Assembly (NCBI GenBank): GCA_023101885.1
Contig: JALPQD010000357.1
Span: 1,959,038 to 2,023,037 of the forward strand
Direction of reading: 5' to 3'
Length of the DNA stretch: 64,000 nt
DNA from: Typhlomys cinereus
Lineage: Eukaryota; Chordata; Mammalia; Rodentia; Platacanthomyidae
The notes under the pieces were generated by a model that worked only from the letters and a program-made list of their open reading frames with translations, made no database searches and had not been told where the DNA came from. Within the stretch, counting starts at the first letter, position 1, and the number at the start of each line of letters is the position of its first letter. Positions 29,746 to 44,300 of the stretch are shown one piece after another. Position numbers and translations under genes: made by a program.

Positions 29746-32700
29746 ACCACAGGCGAATTTGGGAACCACCATGGACCGCCTCCACCTCCTCCTTTTTACT
29801 CCGCTCCGGGATTCACAGGCTCCGCCCTACCAGGACCAGAAACGCAGGCCGCCCCCGCTTCTGCCTGGCGTCTATACGTGGGGTCTAGGATCTGAACTCA
29901 GGACCTTGTGCCTGCAAGGCAGAGGCTTAACCCCTGAGCCACCTCTGCAGCCCCGGAGGAAGGCAATTCTTAAGAGTATCCAAAGGTACTTAAAAGATGA
30001 AAAAACCTAAGTTAAAGTGTCAGATCAGAAGTCACCTGAGCAGAGGCAGAATATCCTAGGGCATGCCCTAGAGTCACTGGGCTGGTTGGGGTGAGGTGGC
30101 AACCCCCCCATCACCGTGCCTCCAAGCTGCCAAAACCCTCCCCCTAGCTGGATTAGAACTATAATGCTCCCCAGTGCTCCTCCTGGGCTTAACTGTCACT
30201 ACAAGCTTTGCTCTCGTTCCTGCAGAGATGCCAGAATTCCCGGGACCAAAGCAAAGTTGGCGTGGGCCTGGCCCTAAAAGTTCCCAGACCTGCACACGGC
30301 CCTCTTCTCCTGCAGGGTCAGCATCTCAGAGGCCACCTCTTTAAGGTTCGTGTCAAAAATATCTGGTGCTCCTTATTTTGGAGGAAGGAAGAGGGACCCA
30401 ACCACAGACTAGCTGGGGGAAGAACTTAAGAGACGGCATGTCTATTTTCTGTTCCTTAAAGCTAGCCAGTTTCCGACTCTCCTAACCTTGGCCTGGTCCA
30501 AGACTGCAGCCCCACGAGGCCCAGTGTCCCTACTGTGTGGGCCAGTGGGGAGAGACTGTATGTATTTCCAGACGACAAGGCAGGGGACAAGGTGAGGGGC
30601 AACTACTCCAGGCTCCGCTTGTCTTTGAGGATGACACAGGCTCAAGCCGGGGAACACATGTCTCCTTGTTGGGGTTGAACGCGCCAGTGAGATAATGCAG
30701 CACACCCTCCTGGCCTGCTCTGCCCCTGCAGCGGGAGCCGGCCCCTCCCCACCACAACTGCCCATTCCCATTAAGGCAGTTCTTGGCAGGGTCACTGGGC
30801 ACAGGGACAGACAGCTGCAGTCTATAGTCTCGCAGCAGCAAAAGCAGTAAAACTCGTTCACCAACTCTCTCAGCACACCTGGCTCACCACAAGGATTTAC
30901 AGGAGATGCGCTCGCACATAAACACACAACAGGCCCACGCCCTCTGCAGAGGCTGGGCAGACAGAGCACGGGAGCTGAGCTAGCTCTATGGAGTTGTGGC
31001 TGGGTGGAACCTACCCCAGCATCACCGACGCGCAGAAGCACACGCACCCCATAAAAAATCACTTCTTCGCAAACACACTCCCCCATAAACAAACCTTCTC
31101 CAGGCCTGGAGAACACAGAGCTCAAGTCCTGGGACCTAACCAGGAGTGCAGCTGGAAGGGGCAGACTACAGCTATCTGTGCTCAGTCCCAACTCTGTTGG
31201 ACAGCCAGAGAGGACACGTCCTCAGAGAACCTCAGGCTGCCATTCCTTGGGTGTGTCCACTGTCAGGCTAGGAGGAGGCACGTGGGCAGAAAAGAACCGG
31301 GCTCCCTGCACCTCGGATCTATCCCAATCTGGCCCTCATCCTTATAGTGTTTGCTCTATGGTGAGAGGCAGCTCATTTCCTCCCAGATTCCAAGTTTAAT
31401 CAACTTGAGAGAAACTCCCACTCCATTACAAGGATTCTGATTCTTGGACCAGCACGACAGCTCAGTGGGTTAGGCATCGCCTCACAAATCTGGGGACATG
31501 AGTTCAATCCCAGGAAGCCCACATAGTAGTAGGAGAGACGCCTCCTGAAATCGTCCTCTGGCTTCCACCTATGCCATGGCCCTGTATTCTCTCTCTCTCT
31601 CTAATAAATCAATAAAATTAAAAAAAAAAACCTCTGGTTTCCTGTACCTTCTATGTTTACAAAGGAAATTCCCATTAATATAGCATCCAGGCTGCGTGGT
31701 AGCTCAGTAGGAAAGCAGCAGGCAGTCCAGGAGAAGCCCTGGGTTTCATTCTCAGTGCATTACCAGAAAAAAAAAAAGTATGTGTGATGTATGTGTATAC
31801 ATACACATATGCACACATGCGACAGGCATGGGGAGATGGGAAACAAAAACACTTGGAAAGTGTGATACACAGAAACATAAAATGCAATGGCAGGTTTAAT
31901 AAAACCCAAATACCAGCCTCCTCAATAAGACAGAATGAGGCATAACCCTGAGATGGGACACACTATGACTCCCAATCTGGCCACACACAGCTAACACCTA
32001 CCATAGCTGAAACCAAATGCCACAGGAAAAGCCTGGTTCTGCGTGGCAGGGCTGAGCGGGCAGACTAGAAGAGATGGTGGCAAAATGAGCCAAGTTATGC
32101 AATGTCTGCCTGCGGCCACAAGGCCATTCTCACCGGGCCTGCCCGGGAAGGTGCTGGCTCTAGCAGAATTGTGACCCTGGGCCAAAGGGAAGCATTGGAG
32201 GCTCGGCCTCAGCCTGTCGCGCTCTTCGTTTCTGCAGATGTCATCCACCCCACCTGACTCTTCCAGACAGAATGCTCACCTCTCGCTGGGAGGCGCCAGA
32301 ACCAGAGCATCTTCCTCCCTGACACTTACTCTTCTTCGGGTTAGCCCAGCTCGAATCAGGTCAACCCAGGGCCACGAATAACCCCTTATTGTGTGTCTGC
32401 TTGTTTGTTTTGTTTTTGGTGGTGCTGTCCTGCTATGCTGCCTAGGCTGGTCTTGAACTCCCGGCCTCCAGCAAGCCTCCTGGACTACGATGCTAGACAG
32501 GGGAGTCACCACTTTAAAATGCTGCAAGGATTCTACTCGGTTTCTACATAGCAACTTTGAACTTTTTTGGTAGTGCTGGAGATTGAACCGGGACCTCCCA
32601 TATGCTAGGTAAGCACTCCGCCCTGCACAACACCTCAGCCTTCTGTGAAAGCTCCTCTGGACACCAGTAACCAACCGTGCTTAGCAACTTTGACGGGGCT

Positions 32701-35700
32701 AGGACAAACGCGCTGCTTGGGAACCCTCTGCCTCCGTTCCAGCTCGCCTTCCTCCTCCCCGCCCCCATGCACAGGGGAAGCCGGAGCAGTTGCTTCTTTT
32801 GTTCAAGTAAGTACTTGGTGGTTAGCGTTCCCAGGCAGGAACCTCCCGAACTTATAATTACCAACAATGCCCTGTGATTGGTCCTCTCATTACCCAAGGT
32901 AATACTTCAGAAGTCCAGGGCTCCGTAAATGCTTGTGGGTCTTAATGATACCAGGACATTAAGAGACCAGGGGGCTGCCACTGATCTGAGACCGTGCAGA
33001 GCGAGGGGGTATTTTCCAAAATGGGGGGGCGGGAGAGCAGATGGCCAGCACGGAGGTAGACAGTTCCGAGAGGGTTATTAAAATACAATTCATTTGTCCA
33101 CTCTTTTCAATACTGAGAGATACCTCAGGGCCTATGATGCAGCTAGACAGCCACACGGGCAAAGGGACATTGGAGGGGCTTCTACCCAGAGGGAGGGAGG
33201 AAGCTGGGCTGGCCTGAGGCTGAGACAGAGAGGAGGTGCCCCCCCAGCAGGAGACGAGCAGGCAGAAGTGTTTATTTGTGGGACTGGAGAAGGGCTGTGA
33301 CCCCTGCCGTGGAGGGCAGGAAATCTCCCAGACAGGAGTGAGCCCGGCGGGGGATGGGCAGGCAGCTGCGCATGGCAGCCCCCAAAAGGGCTGGGACGGT
33401 GCCATCTCCTGCGTACCTGGAGCTGACGTGAGCCTGGCCTCAGTTTCCCCACTGCATCCAAGACACAAAGAAGACAAAAGACTTTGCGCTCCGGGGATGA
33501 AAGGCGCAGGCCCGGCTCAGACCACCACTCCCTGTAAAACAGGGTGGCTGACGCCGCTGCTCCTTTTGGCTGGTGAGTAGCCCATCTGCTCTTTGAAGAT
33601 GAAACACGTTCAGGCCTAACGAGGAGTCAGTCGGCCGAGGTGGGAGCCGGGCCTGGCTCCTCCCAGACCGCGCAGGACTCGGCCCAGCAGACAGAACTGG
33701 GTCCATTTCAGGCTCCAATCCCACCTCTCCCAGCCCTGTCTGCTACCTGCCCTCAGCTGCCTCACCACCACAGGTCCAGGTGGGCAGCCCAGAGGGTCTC
33801 TAGGTGGTCTACGCTCTGAGCTTGGCCTGCCTTGCCCTTTTGCTTGCCCTAATCAATACATCACTGTCTTGGGGGTCACTGAGTACCCGAGACATGCCGG
33901 CTACTCCACGCTTCCAAACCAAGCTAGTGTTTCCAATGAGCGGCGGACCCAGGGCGGGAGGGGAGAGCTTTCCACAGCGTGCTCCGCATCCACACACACC
34001 TCTAAATAAAGCGTTCATTGCCCTCCCACCCCAAGGCTATTTATTACATAGGCACCTCCTGCCACTACCACCAGGCAGGTCAAAAATGTGGGAAGCCCAG
34101 TGAAAGCCTGGGGGCTTGGCAGGAGCCACACCTGTGGCCGGGTGAGACTTGGGTTGGCCCCTCGGGCGCCTGGAGCCCTACTCTCTACTCACTAGTCCAG
34201 ACAATAGGCCTCTAGGCTCCTGGTGCCCTGGCTCAGACGCACCACGGCTGTGACTGGCCGAGCCTTCTTTCGAGGGTCCCCCAACCAGCCTCTGTAACCA
34301 GGTCCCTTTTCCTGGGAAATTCTTGGCAAAAGAAGAAAAGGGTGACACATAGCACCTACCCTCCTCGAAGGTCACAACCTCATAAAAGCTCTAATACGAG
34401 GCGCCAGGGAAAGGTGGCCTTCCCTGTTCTGGAAGGGCACGTGCTCCCGGGATTATCCCATCCTCTTAATGGTTCGCTCGTGTTCATTAAGTAATTAATT
34501 CGCTTATCTGATGTGCACAGTGATGCCCACAGGTTAGACTTCTGGATTTGTTGACATCCAACCTCAGAGCAGAGACTTCGGAATCCCCACCTCCCTAAAC
34601 GAGGAAGATCCCTATCTCCATTCTTCGCCCTCCGTCTCCTGGGACAAGAGTACTCCCAGAGATCCGTCTCATGTGCCCACGGGAGCTGGGCCTGGGAAAA
34701 CCACCCCGAAGCCCTTATCACCCACCATGGTCCCCGTGCTGACACTAGCCCCTAGGAACCGGGAACTGGGATACCACACTGACTTTTACCGCTCCACAGC
34801 GTGACTGGCAAGAAAGCTGGTCAACATCTGGAAAGTTCATCAGGAAGAATGGGGGAAAGGCCACGGGTGGGGCCTCGGTCGTAATCAGTGTGGACGAGCT
34901 GCAAGGTGCAGCCCTGTCCCAAGCCTGGGTGTGCAGCCTCTCGGGTATCGGCTTCTACCCATGGGCAAGGGTGCCGACTCCAGCCTTAGCAGGAAGCTGA
35001 GCACGGGCTCCTCACAGAGAAGGCCGGCTGCTGACCTCCGTCCTGGACCGCCCGGGGTCGAGGGCAAGCGGCCACTGATGTACATGTGGTGGCACGGCCC
35101 CGGCGGGGACACGACAGGGGTTAGGGTGCTTACCTTGTGGTCTAGCTCAGCACTGGGCTTTGGCTGTGACCCTTGGCAATTTGGTGAGAACTTGACGCTC
35201 AGGTACTGCTGGAGGGATGACGGCTTCATAAGGCCCAGGAGTTGGCTGAGCAAGGACAGCTGGGGGAGGGGGAGAGAACGGGGGCTGTTACTCAGGCAGG
35301 GGGTGCACAAGGGCTCTGAGGACCCCTTCAGCGGGTGGCAGAGGGTCACAGCCCCAGCTCCTAGGTCTGCCTCTAGAAGACATGCATGAGTGCACACGCG
35401 TACATGTGCATACACACCCCCACCCTCACCAGTATCCAGCACACTCGAGCCCCTCTTAACCTGGTGGGTCTTAGCTCCTGGATCTGAAGAGTTTAGCCCA
35501 TTTCCCTGATTCCCTGGAGCACCAAGAGTCAGTGTGATGTTCCCTCTGCCATTAACAAGACTCCGCCCACTGGGCTGCCCTTGTTCCCACCTCCTCCTCC
35601 TGCCCCCTCCCCGCCACCTTCCTTCCTTTCCCAAGAACTCCACACATAAGTCTTACCCACAAGGAGCTTATGACACAAAAGGATGAACTCCTCCCCAAAC

Positions 35701-38700
35701 AACAATATGTTTTTGTTCGTTTCTGTGTTTCTCGGGAGGTAAGGACTCCCTAAATGGCCCAGGCTGGCCTGGAACTTGGCGGCAACTCTCCTTCCTGCCT
35801 CCCAAGTGCTGGGATTACAGGTATGCTACTTCACAGGTTAAAGTGCCATTTTAAAAAGTTTCCCCCACCCCCACCACTGTTTTCTTCCTCTCCTCACCCC
35901 CTTCCTCGCTCTCTTTTTTGAGACAGTCTTGCTATGTGACCCTGGCTGGCCTGTTAGTCACTATGCAAACCAGGCTGGCCTCCACTTGATAGTGACGCTC
36001 CCACTTCTGCCTTCTAAGTGCTGACACTAGAGGTGTGCATTGCAAGCCTGACCATTCATTTCTTTCCACACAACACTGTTTCCTCATGCAACGAAACAAC
36101 CAAGAATTGATTATCGCCCAATATCCCCATTCACTTTCCTTTGCCTGAAAAAAGCCTTCTTTCAGTTGGTCTGTTCTGCTGGGGATTCTCCCTCCTTCCT
36201 CCCGGGTCGACTCGCAGCAGCTTGGATTGTTGCTTTACGGAACCCCCCAGTCACCCAGCCTCCTGCTTAGTTTGGAAGGAACGCTCCACCCTCTCTTAAC
36301 AAAGTGGCTCCAACACCCTAGGGAAGGATGTCTGCTGTCTCCGGGTGTCCGCAGCTAGCCTCTCCTCACACTGGGTTTGGGAGCCCGGCTGAGCCCCAGC
36401 AAGGACTGCCCAGATGTGGGAGATAGCTGGGAGTATGACTAGGCAGCCCAGCCACTGGGGGGCAGGGAGGGGGTGCAGTTAAAGGAGCAGAACGGAGGGG
36501 GGGGAGTTCAAGAGTACCGCATCCTTAGATCTAAGCAGGTGCAGTGTGGTCCCAGGCGAGGGGCTGAGCCCCAAGCCCAGCTCCCGGCTGGCGCCCAGCT
36601 GCGTGGCACAGCACACCTGGCTTCCTCCTGTGATTCACCAGCCAGCACCTGCTCAGCACTTCAGCTGGCCTCAGCCCGAGCCAGTCCGCAGGCAGCAGCT
36701 GGGCCAGAGGGCTAAGAGTGAGGCGGGCCTGGGCTCCTGGAAGGGGGCCAGGTCTTTTCTGCAAGGCGGACAGGAGGTAGCGGGAAAGAGGAGGAGGGTT
36801 CTGAGGGGAGAGAGGCTCCCTCTGCCCCCACCCCCACCCCGCACCAAAACCAGAGCGGCACTGCCTTGCACTGGCCTCCCCAGACCGAGGCTGATTTCCA
36901 AAACAGCCCTGCCCTGTTGCTCACAGCTGTGCAAGCGCGGCGCTGCCCGGCCCAGTCCCGCAGCCCGTGCCCCCAGAGTGGCTCCAGGCCATCCTCCCTG
37001 GGGCCAGGACAGTCTCTGCTCCAGGAGCGCCGGGGGCAGAGTGGGTGGGCAGGCAGCGCACCAGGCTGTGCTCCTTAAGTGTTTTTCCTCTCGCTCCACG
37101 AAAGCGGCTTGGTGGCGCTGGGCACGGAGCTGCTGCTCTGCAGTGGCTTGAGGATTTTCCTTTGTTTCCAGCTGGGGCTCCTCCAGTCTCTCTCCTGGAT
37201 CAGGGCTGCAGCTGGGGCCAGCCCGGCACCCTCCCCACCCCCACTGCGGGGAGCCAGCTCAGCAAACGCTCAGCCCGCGAGGGCAGACACCTCCAGGCAA
37301 GAAGTGATGCTCGGGGAGGACAGGCCTCCACCGGCCTTGACAGTTGTCTGGCAAGAGGAGGCAGAAGGGCTCTGGTGAAGCAACTGTCCACCGGCGGCTC
37401 CTGCTCTCAGATCCTGGCAGTGGCTCCTACATTTGCTGGGGGGGGGGAGGCCAAGATTTTGTGTCTGTGAGGCATGAAGACCTTCCAATGGCTAGTTGTT
37501 CTCTGGAGTCTGTATCTTGACAGGGTTTCTGAGCCTGCAGAACTGCCCCTCTGCGCTCCTCCCCTTGCTCCCGTCCACCATCCCATCAACCCAGTGCTAT
37601 ACCCAGTTCATCTTCCGCCACTCCCAGAACTCACTCATGGCACTCACTGGCCTCTCTCGCTAGGAAGTAAAAACCCTCTGAGGTCAGCTTTATCCCCTGC
37701 AAGTGTCCACGTGTGTTAGGCAAATGCATGAATAGACGGCAGGCTAGCACCGTGGCTAACCTTTTCCTAGAGATGCAAACTTGGGTCCCCCTTGAGTTGA
37801 GTCACTCAAAGATCATGTTTTCCAAACTGGAGGATAAGATTTGACCAAACCAAAGTAGCTTGCTCACCTCTATTCTTAGGGACCCGAGAAGCCAAGATAG
37901 AAGAATCTCAAGTTCAAGGCTAAGCCGGGTTATGTAGCAAGTCTCAAAAAAAAAAAAAAAAAAAAGTTTGCTGTGTCGCAAGAGGCAGCCAGGGATAAGA
38001 AACAAAATTCAGGTTTCCTCCCAAACCTGTTCCACCCACGTCTTTCCTGGCTGGGTCAAGGTGTCTCCTTCCCAGAATGCCTCCTTCTTAGACTACTCCG
38101 GCTTTCTTTCTTGCACTTCCTGTCTTTGGGAAGTGGCCTAGCGTCTGCTTACTACCCACCTCAGCTGCTATCGCCCCAAGCCAGATGCCACCACAGGATG
38201 CCAGGTTCACCCCCTTCCTCCTACTCCCAACAGTTTATTGTCTCTGTGCACGAGCAGCCACAATAAACGTGCAAAACTGTCTAAATCAAACTTCTGTCTC
38301 TCCTCTTCTGCGGATGCCAAAAGGCCTCGCCATGGTCTCGAGGCTCTGCCTGGTGGGGCCCCCACCAACCTCACTGCCCGCAGCCCCTGCGAGTCTGGGC
38401 ACGGCTCTCTGCTCCAGCCACATCTGCCATCTTTGTTTTCACTCCATCCCAAGCACCTTGGCTGACTCCAGAGCCTTTGTTTTTGCTCTTCCCTCTGCCG
38501 GGAGTGACTCCACCCCAAGAAAGTTTCCTGCTTCGTTCAGTTCTAAGATGCCCCTTGCTCTGTGCACCCTCACAGACCTCCTCTGCCCAGTGCTTCCTCT
38601 GCCCTTTATCTGGTTTCATTTTGCTCCACATCACTCATCCTTATTAGGTGGTGTGCCTCCAAACATTGCTTCTCTCATGGCTCCTGTTTCCATTCCTGGA

Positions 38701-41317
38701 TTGTGACCGTCATAACGGAGGAGCCGAGCTCCATCTACTCATCTTCCTTACCCAAAGCAGATTCTGGGGCGGGAGTCCAAACAGCTGCTGTTTCTGAAAT
38801 GATCCCAGCATTCAACAAAACAACAGGAACCACTGATCCAACCCGGGACCCTCCTGACAACGGACGCCTGAGGGTGTGGCATTCCAACCACCTGCTGTCC
38901 CCCCAGTCCCGTGTTCCAGGCTCGTCCTGCTCCTGGGGCTCAGACTATGGCTTGAGGCAGATGCAGGGTGAGAACACTGGGCGTTGAGGAACTCTCTTGT
39001 CCATTTCCAAATACCAGACCTCCGCTTCTACAAGCCTTGCTCAGTTCCCAAAGCCCCTTGATAGGGGTCCGAGGCTGCTAAGAGCTGGGGCAGGAGCTGG
39101 GCAGTCTGGGGTGGCATGTTTGTGGTGGCCAAGGGTAGGACTTGAACTCCACCCCTTCCCTGCTGTGTGGTCCCGGGGAATCTAACTTGCCTCGGTTTCC
39201 CCATCTGTAAGATATGGGTGACAGTAGCAGCCCTTCTAGTCCAGGGCTGGGACCAAGGAAAGCACCGAGAACAGGACGCAGACATGAGTGCTGCCTGCAT
39301 GGTAACCGCCTTGAATCCAGATGGAAGGAAGGACCCTCGGGCAGCCAAAGCTGCAGGCAGAGGGCAGACAGGGTTGGCATGGGCAGAGGCCAAGAGGAAC
39401 AGGTGGCACGGGCAGAGCAGTCATGGAGTTGAGAGAGGGGTGGCGGAGAGCGGGAAGGACATCAGAAGGCGGGGCGGTCCTTGCCGCACCCGCCCGTCCC
39501 TGCAGTCCTGCATCCGCCTGGACACATCCTCGAAGACCTGGCTGTCTTCTCCAGAACTGTCCTCGGGCAGAGTTAGTCACGGCCGCCACAGCCAGTTTAC
39601 TCATCCTTCATCTGGGGTTGTCTGGTGCGGTCTCCCCAGATCTTGTCAGCACCTGAAGTTAGATGCTGAAGTTGGGCCACGGGCTGCCTAGTCAGTGTCT
39701 AAGGAGCAGATGGGGGCACAAGTTGGGGTCCAGGTGGGTTCACACAAGGTAAGTGGCTTGGTATAGGGAAAGAACTGGGGGCAGGCCAGGCTAGACCTGC
39801 CTCAGTCAGACTTTGAGGTCCTGGGCATTTGGGAACTTGCGGAGATCTCCAGGTCTCCCTGGGAGAGATAGCAACCCCTAGGCTCTGGTCACTTGCCTCC
39901 CTCTCTATAGCAGCCCCCCCATTCCCCTTGCACGGACTCTGACCGACACAACCATCCAGTCTTTGAAACAGCCTTATCTTTCGGTCATTGCTAACACAAT
40001 TTGTAAATGAGGGGCCCGTCCCTACCCTGTATCCTGATTCCCCCTCTGCCTCCATCAGTCCTCAGCAGAGTTCAGTGACTCTCCCCTCCCCCGCCCTACT
40101 TGCCAAGCTAATGCTTTTTCACCATGCCGCCATCAGAGTCCTCCCAAGGCACCTCTGACCTGTGACCCCCTGTTCTCTGTCAGCTGCCCCTGGTCTTCAC
40201 TTCTGGGCACTTGTGTGACACCGGTTAGTCTTCGCCTCCTCCTTCCTTTGCTGGGCTACTCAATGATCTCAGTGCAGGTTGTCTCCTTATCTGCCTTTCC
40301 CAAGGATGGCCTGGGCAGCGTTCTCTCCCTGTATATTATAACAATTGCCTAGGTGTTTATTCAGCTGCTCCACGAGCATTCACTGTTTCCTGGCATAGGC
40401 TAGGTCCGTGGCTAGGCATCAAGGGGTACTGGTGAGCAGAAACCACTGATCCCCTATCCTCAAGGCACTCAGGCTCTTCCTGGGGTGCAGGGAGCAGAAC
40501 CCAGACACTAAGCAAGCAAGGAGGGTAATAGGGCTGCCTTGAGTGGTCCCTCCTCCAGAAAGTGACGTTTCAGTCAGAAGAGGAATGACAAACTCCTTCC
40601 ATGCTAAGTTCCCCTGATACTCTTGGAAGATAGTGTTCAAGGCTAAGGGGGTGCAGGCCACGCCTCGCCACCAGCCCAACCAATCAGTGCCTTTCTGAAG
40701 TCCTTATCTGCAGACATAGCATCTCGGATTCAGCTTCTGAGCAACTGGACTTGGACACGTGCTGGAACATTCTGCCGGCACTCTGACCGAGGGAGTCACG
40801 TGGCTCATCACGCACACACTCCAGTGCCTACAGCCTAGAGGCCTGGGCCTTCCCATGTGGTTGAGCTGGGGCTTCAGGTGTACTCCTGAGAGAGCCATCT
40901 CTCTCTCTCTCTCTCCCCTGTAACACTATAGGTGGCATGGGTTATTAATGCTTAATGGGAGTTTCAGCAAGGGATGATGGGAGAGCTGTGGAAATGGATG
41001 CTGATGATGGCTATACAATAGGATGAATGTGCTCAGTGACAATGAACTGTGCGTATGTGCTTAAACACTTAAAAAAAGGTGAAGATTGGGTAGGGAGATG
41101 ACTCCGCAGTTAAAGTGCTTGCTGTACCAGCAGAACCACCAGAGTTTGGATCCCCCACATAAAACGCTGAGTTTGGCAATCCAAGGAAGGCAGAGCCTGG
41201 GAATCCCTAGAGCAAGCTGGGTTAGCCAGACTAGCTCTAATACTGGGCTTTGGATTTACATAGAGACCAGCCTCAAAACATTAAGGTGGAAGAATGATCA
41301 AGAATGATTACCGACAC

Positions 41318-41366
<49 letters not shown>

Positions 41367-44300
41367 AAAAAAAAAGAATGATTCCTGATATCACGCGTGG
41401 GCCTTCACACATTCGCTCAGTGTTACATAAACATACAACCTCATGGCCACACCCCACACACATCAGACACATGAAAAGAAAAATAAAAAGGTTAATATCA
41501 GGCTGGCAAGATGGCTCAGAGGTATTTGCAGCTGATTCGGGTTCAATCCCTGGAATCCAAACAATGGAAAGAGGCAACTGACCCCCAAAGTCATCCTTTG
41601 ACCTCTACATGTGCAGCATGCATTCCCCCAATACACAAAATAAAGACATACATGTGAAGAAATTTTAAAGGAGTAAAGACGGAACTGTGATGTCACGTGT
41701 TTGTAACTCTAGTACTCAGGAGGCCAAGGCAAAAGAATCCTGAGTTCGAGGCCAGCCTAGGCTACATGCAGAGACTCTGCCTCAATAAAACAAAACCAAA
41801 TATAAGAAGAGCTGCTAAAACAAATAAGTCAGGGAGCTGGGACTGTAGCTCAGTTGGTAGAGTGCTTGCCTAGCATGCATGACGTCCTGGGTTCAATGCT
41901 GAGTACCCGTAAGTTTGAATGCGGGGGTACATGCCTGTAATTTCAGCACTGGGAGGTAGAGAGAGAGGTCGTCCTCAGTGATACACAGCGAGCTTAAGGT
42001 TTTCTTGTTTTCTTACTTATTTTGTTTTGAGCTACAGGAGACCCCGCCTCAAAACAAAATACATAAGAAATAATGAACTTTATGTTATATATATTGTACT
42101 ATAACCCATGAAATGCAATGAAGGCAGATCCGCAGTGCCCAGCACATAGGAGTAGTTAGGCAAGTAGTGATTTCTTTTTCAAAGAAATGGAATTCTGTTA
42201 TTTTCCCCAGACTGCTCTCTAATTCCTGGGCTCAGTTTCATCCCATCTCAGTCTCTTCCTTGACGCGGTGGAAACAGGACCTGGCAGGAGCGAGTATTCT
42301 TATCACTGAGCTATGTCCCCACCCCCAGTAATTGTCGTAACAAAAGACTCTGAGTAAAACATTCAAATCCAGCTTAAGTCTGAGGCGAGTCTTTCTGGTT
42401 AAACCTCAAGATCGAGCAAGGCCTGGAGGGCAGAGGTCAGCTCACCGCCCACCCTCCTGCTCTGGCTGAGGTCACTCACCTGGGTGCTGTCTCCCCAGAG
42501 AGGAAAGTCCTCTTGCTGGCCCAGCAGCCGGGCCATGATCACAAGGCTGAGTTGACTTCGAAGCTGCCTAAGGGAGAAAAGCAAGAGAACCTGAGCTGGG
42601 GACATGGAGGCCGGGGAGCCCGGAAGATGTTGGGAAGTCTAAACAGAAGCAGAGCACTCGAGGGGAAAGTGTTTTTTCTCCTGCGTTACACTCGCTTGTG
42701 ATCCATACATATCTATAGAAATGCATGGCCGAAAGTCTAGCCATAAATATAGTTAAGATAGACAAGCAACCAGGTGTGGTTCAGTGGTAAGACCCAGAGG
42801 GTAAGAGACTCTGAGAGCTCAGAACCACAAACCAACACAGCCAGGATTAAAAAAAATTATACACACACACACACACACAGACACACACACACACAGACAC
42901 ACATACACACACACAGACGCACACATACACACACGACACACACACACATATACATATATACATACATATATATACATATATATGTATATATACATATATA
43001 TATGAGAGAACTTGGGTTGGAGAAATGACTCAAAGACAAAAGCACATGAATTCCGGTCCCAAATCCCATGTAAAGAGCAATGATCTGGACTTTGGGCCCT
43101 GGAAGGCAGAGCCTGCGAAACCCTAGAGCAAAGCCGTAAGGAGGCAGAGCAATCCAGGATAAATCCTGATGTCATCCTTGAGCCTCTCATATCCACGCCC
43201 ACAAACACCTACACATTCACATCTATGCACAAACTGAAAATGTATGACCAGAAGGGGGTTATTACAACTACTCCGATGGTTGCTGATAAATTCATGACCA
43301 CGTGGCTTATGGGAGCAAGGGGTTTTATTTTGGCTTGGGATTGTCTGCTTACAGTTCTTAATCCAGTTTGGCAGGAGAGTCACTAATACCGGGGACCAAG
43401 GGAACTGGCCGCATCTATAGGAGTGCTGAGACAGGACCAAACGTCCCTTGCCAGATAGCGTGCCTGGCCAAGTATGCTGAAGAATGACAATTTCCTTAAC
43501 CGGCTTGCTCCCTCAGTCTTACTCACCTGCCAGACAATGGTCCCACCCGTTAGGGTCTGGGTTTCCCCTATCACTTAGACAATCTGCAGGCTTGCTTAAG
43601 GCTTAACTGCTAATTCTTGTCTTCAATGGTCAAGTTGATACCTGTATCTAACTATGACAGGGGTAAAACAGCTAAGAAGAAAAAATGTGCAACTACAGGG
43701 AAAAAAGTAATCTGGAAAAAAAATCCCTTTTATCGCTGAATCTTCCACCTTTAGGACTGTCCCCAATTTCAAGCTTCTTCAAGCAGGTGGGTGACCTGGC
43801 TAAGGCTACTTCTTCCCCCCCTACCTATTGTTCAGAAAACTTTCTTTTGGCACCTCTCTCGCCTATTCCTACCCCAGACCAGGCCCCTCACTTGACTGAG
43901 GTTGCCTGGGGCTTTGGTTTGCTGTGTCCAGACAGTGTGACCTCCCTGGAGGCTGCTGACTTGACAGGAGGCCTCCTTGTGTTGCTGATTGCCCTTCTGT
44001 TTCCCAGTGGTGGAGACTGAAAGAAGGAACTAGCAAAACCCAGACCCAGCTCGAGGTGAAGCTGTCAGCTCCTCAAGTCCACCCAGTGGTCCCCTGAACT
44101 GCTGGTGGGCCGACACCACACATGTCATAGATACAGGTGTCAACTTGACAACGAGCCCCGGACACATTTGTAAATAATTAGTAGTTGATTTAAGCCTGCA
44201 AGAGGTTGTCTCATGGGGAAGGCCCAGCCTGTGGGGGGTGGGGCTAGTCGCTGGACAGATAATCAGAGATCTGGTTAAGGAGGTTGGCATTCTTTGGTGT

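Larger units (their letters stand above)
16432..35133 (-). other. FAM178B intron, 18.7 kb, repeat-rich
   Basis: No further exon is needed, because the flanking phases match. It contains the SINE-head triplication and inverted repeat (16.85-17.5 kb), dense SINEs (17-25 kb), two minisatellites and the SINEs near 27 and 29.7 kb. The stretches 23.2-24.6, 25.2-26.7 and 32.9-35.1 kb hold no feature I can name beyond a MIR-like scrap near 33.42 kb. Confidence 0.7.
35260..42479 (-). other. FAM178B intron, 7.2 kb
   Basis: It contains two inverted B1 elements (35.7-36.1 kb), a GC-rich stretch (36.5-37.3 kb), an L2-like fossil, a MIR, a B1 near 37.9 kb and a SINE cluster at 41.0-42.1 kb. I recognise nothing in 39.3-40.3 kb. 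Confidence 0.65.

Noticed and set aside
41835..41910. Functional tRNA gene (A and B boxes, gactgtagctcagttggtagag)
   Set aside because: It is the head of an ID-B1 composite SINE and lacks a pairable 3' acceptor stem. The same holds for the other tRNA-like heads.
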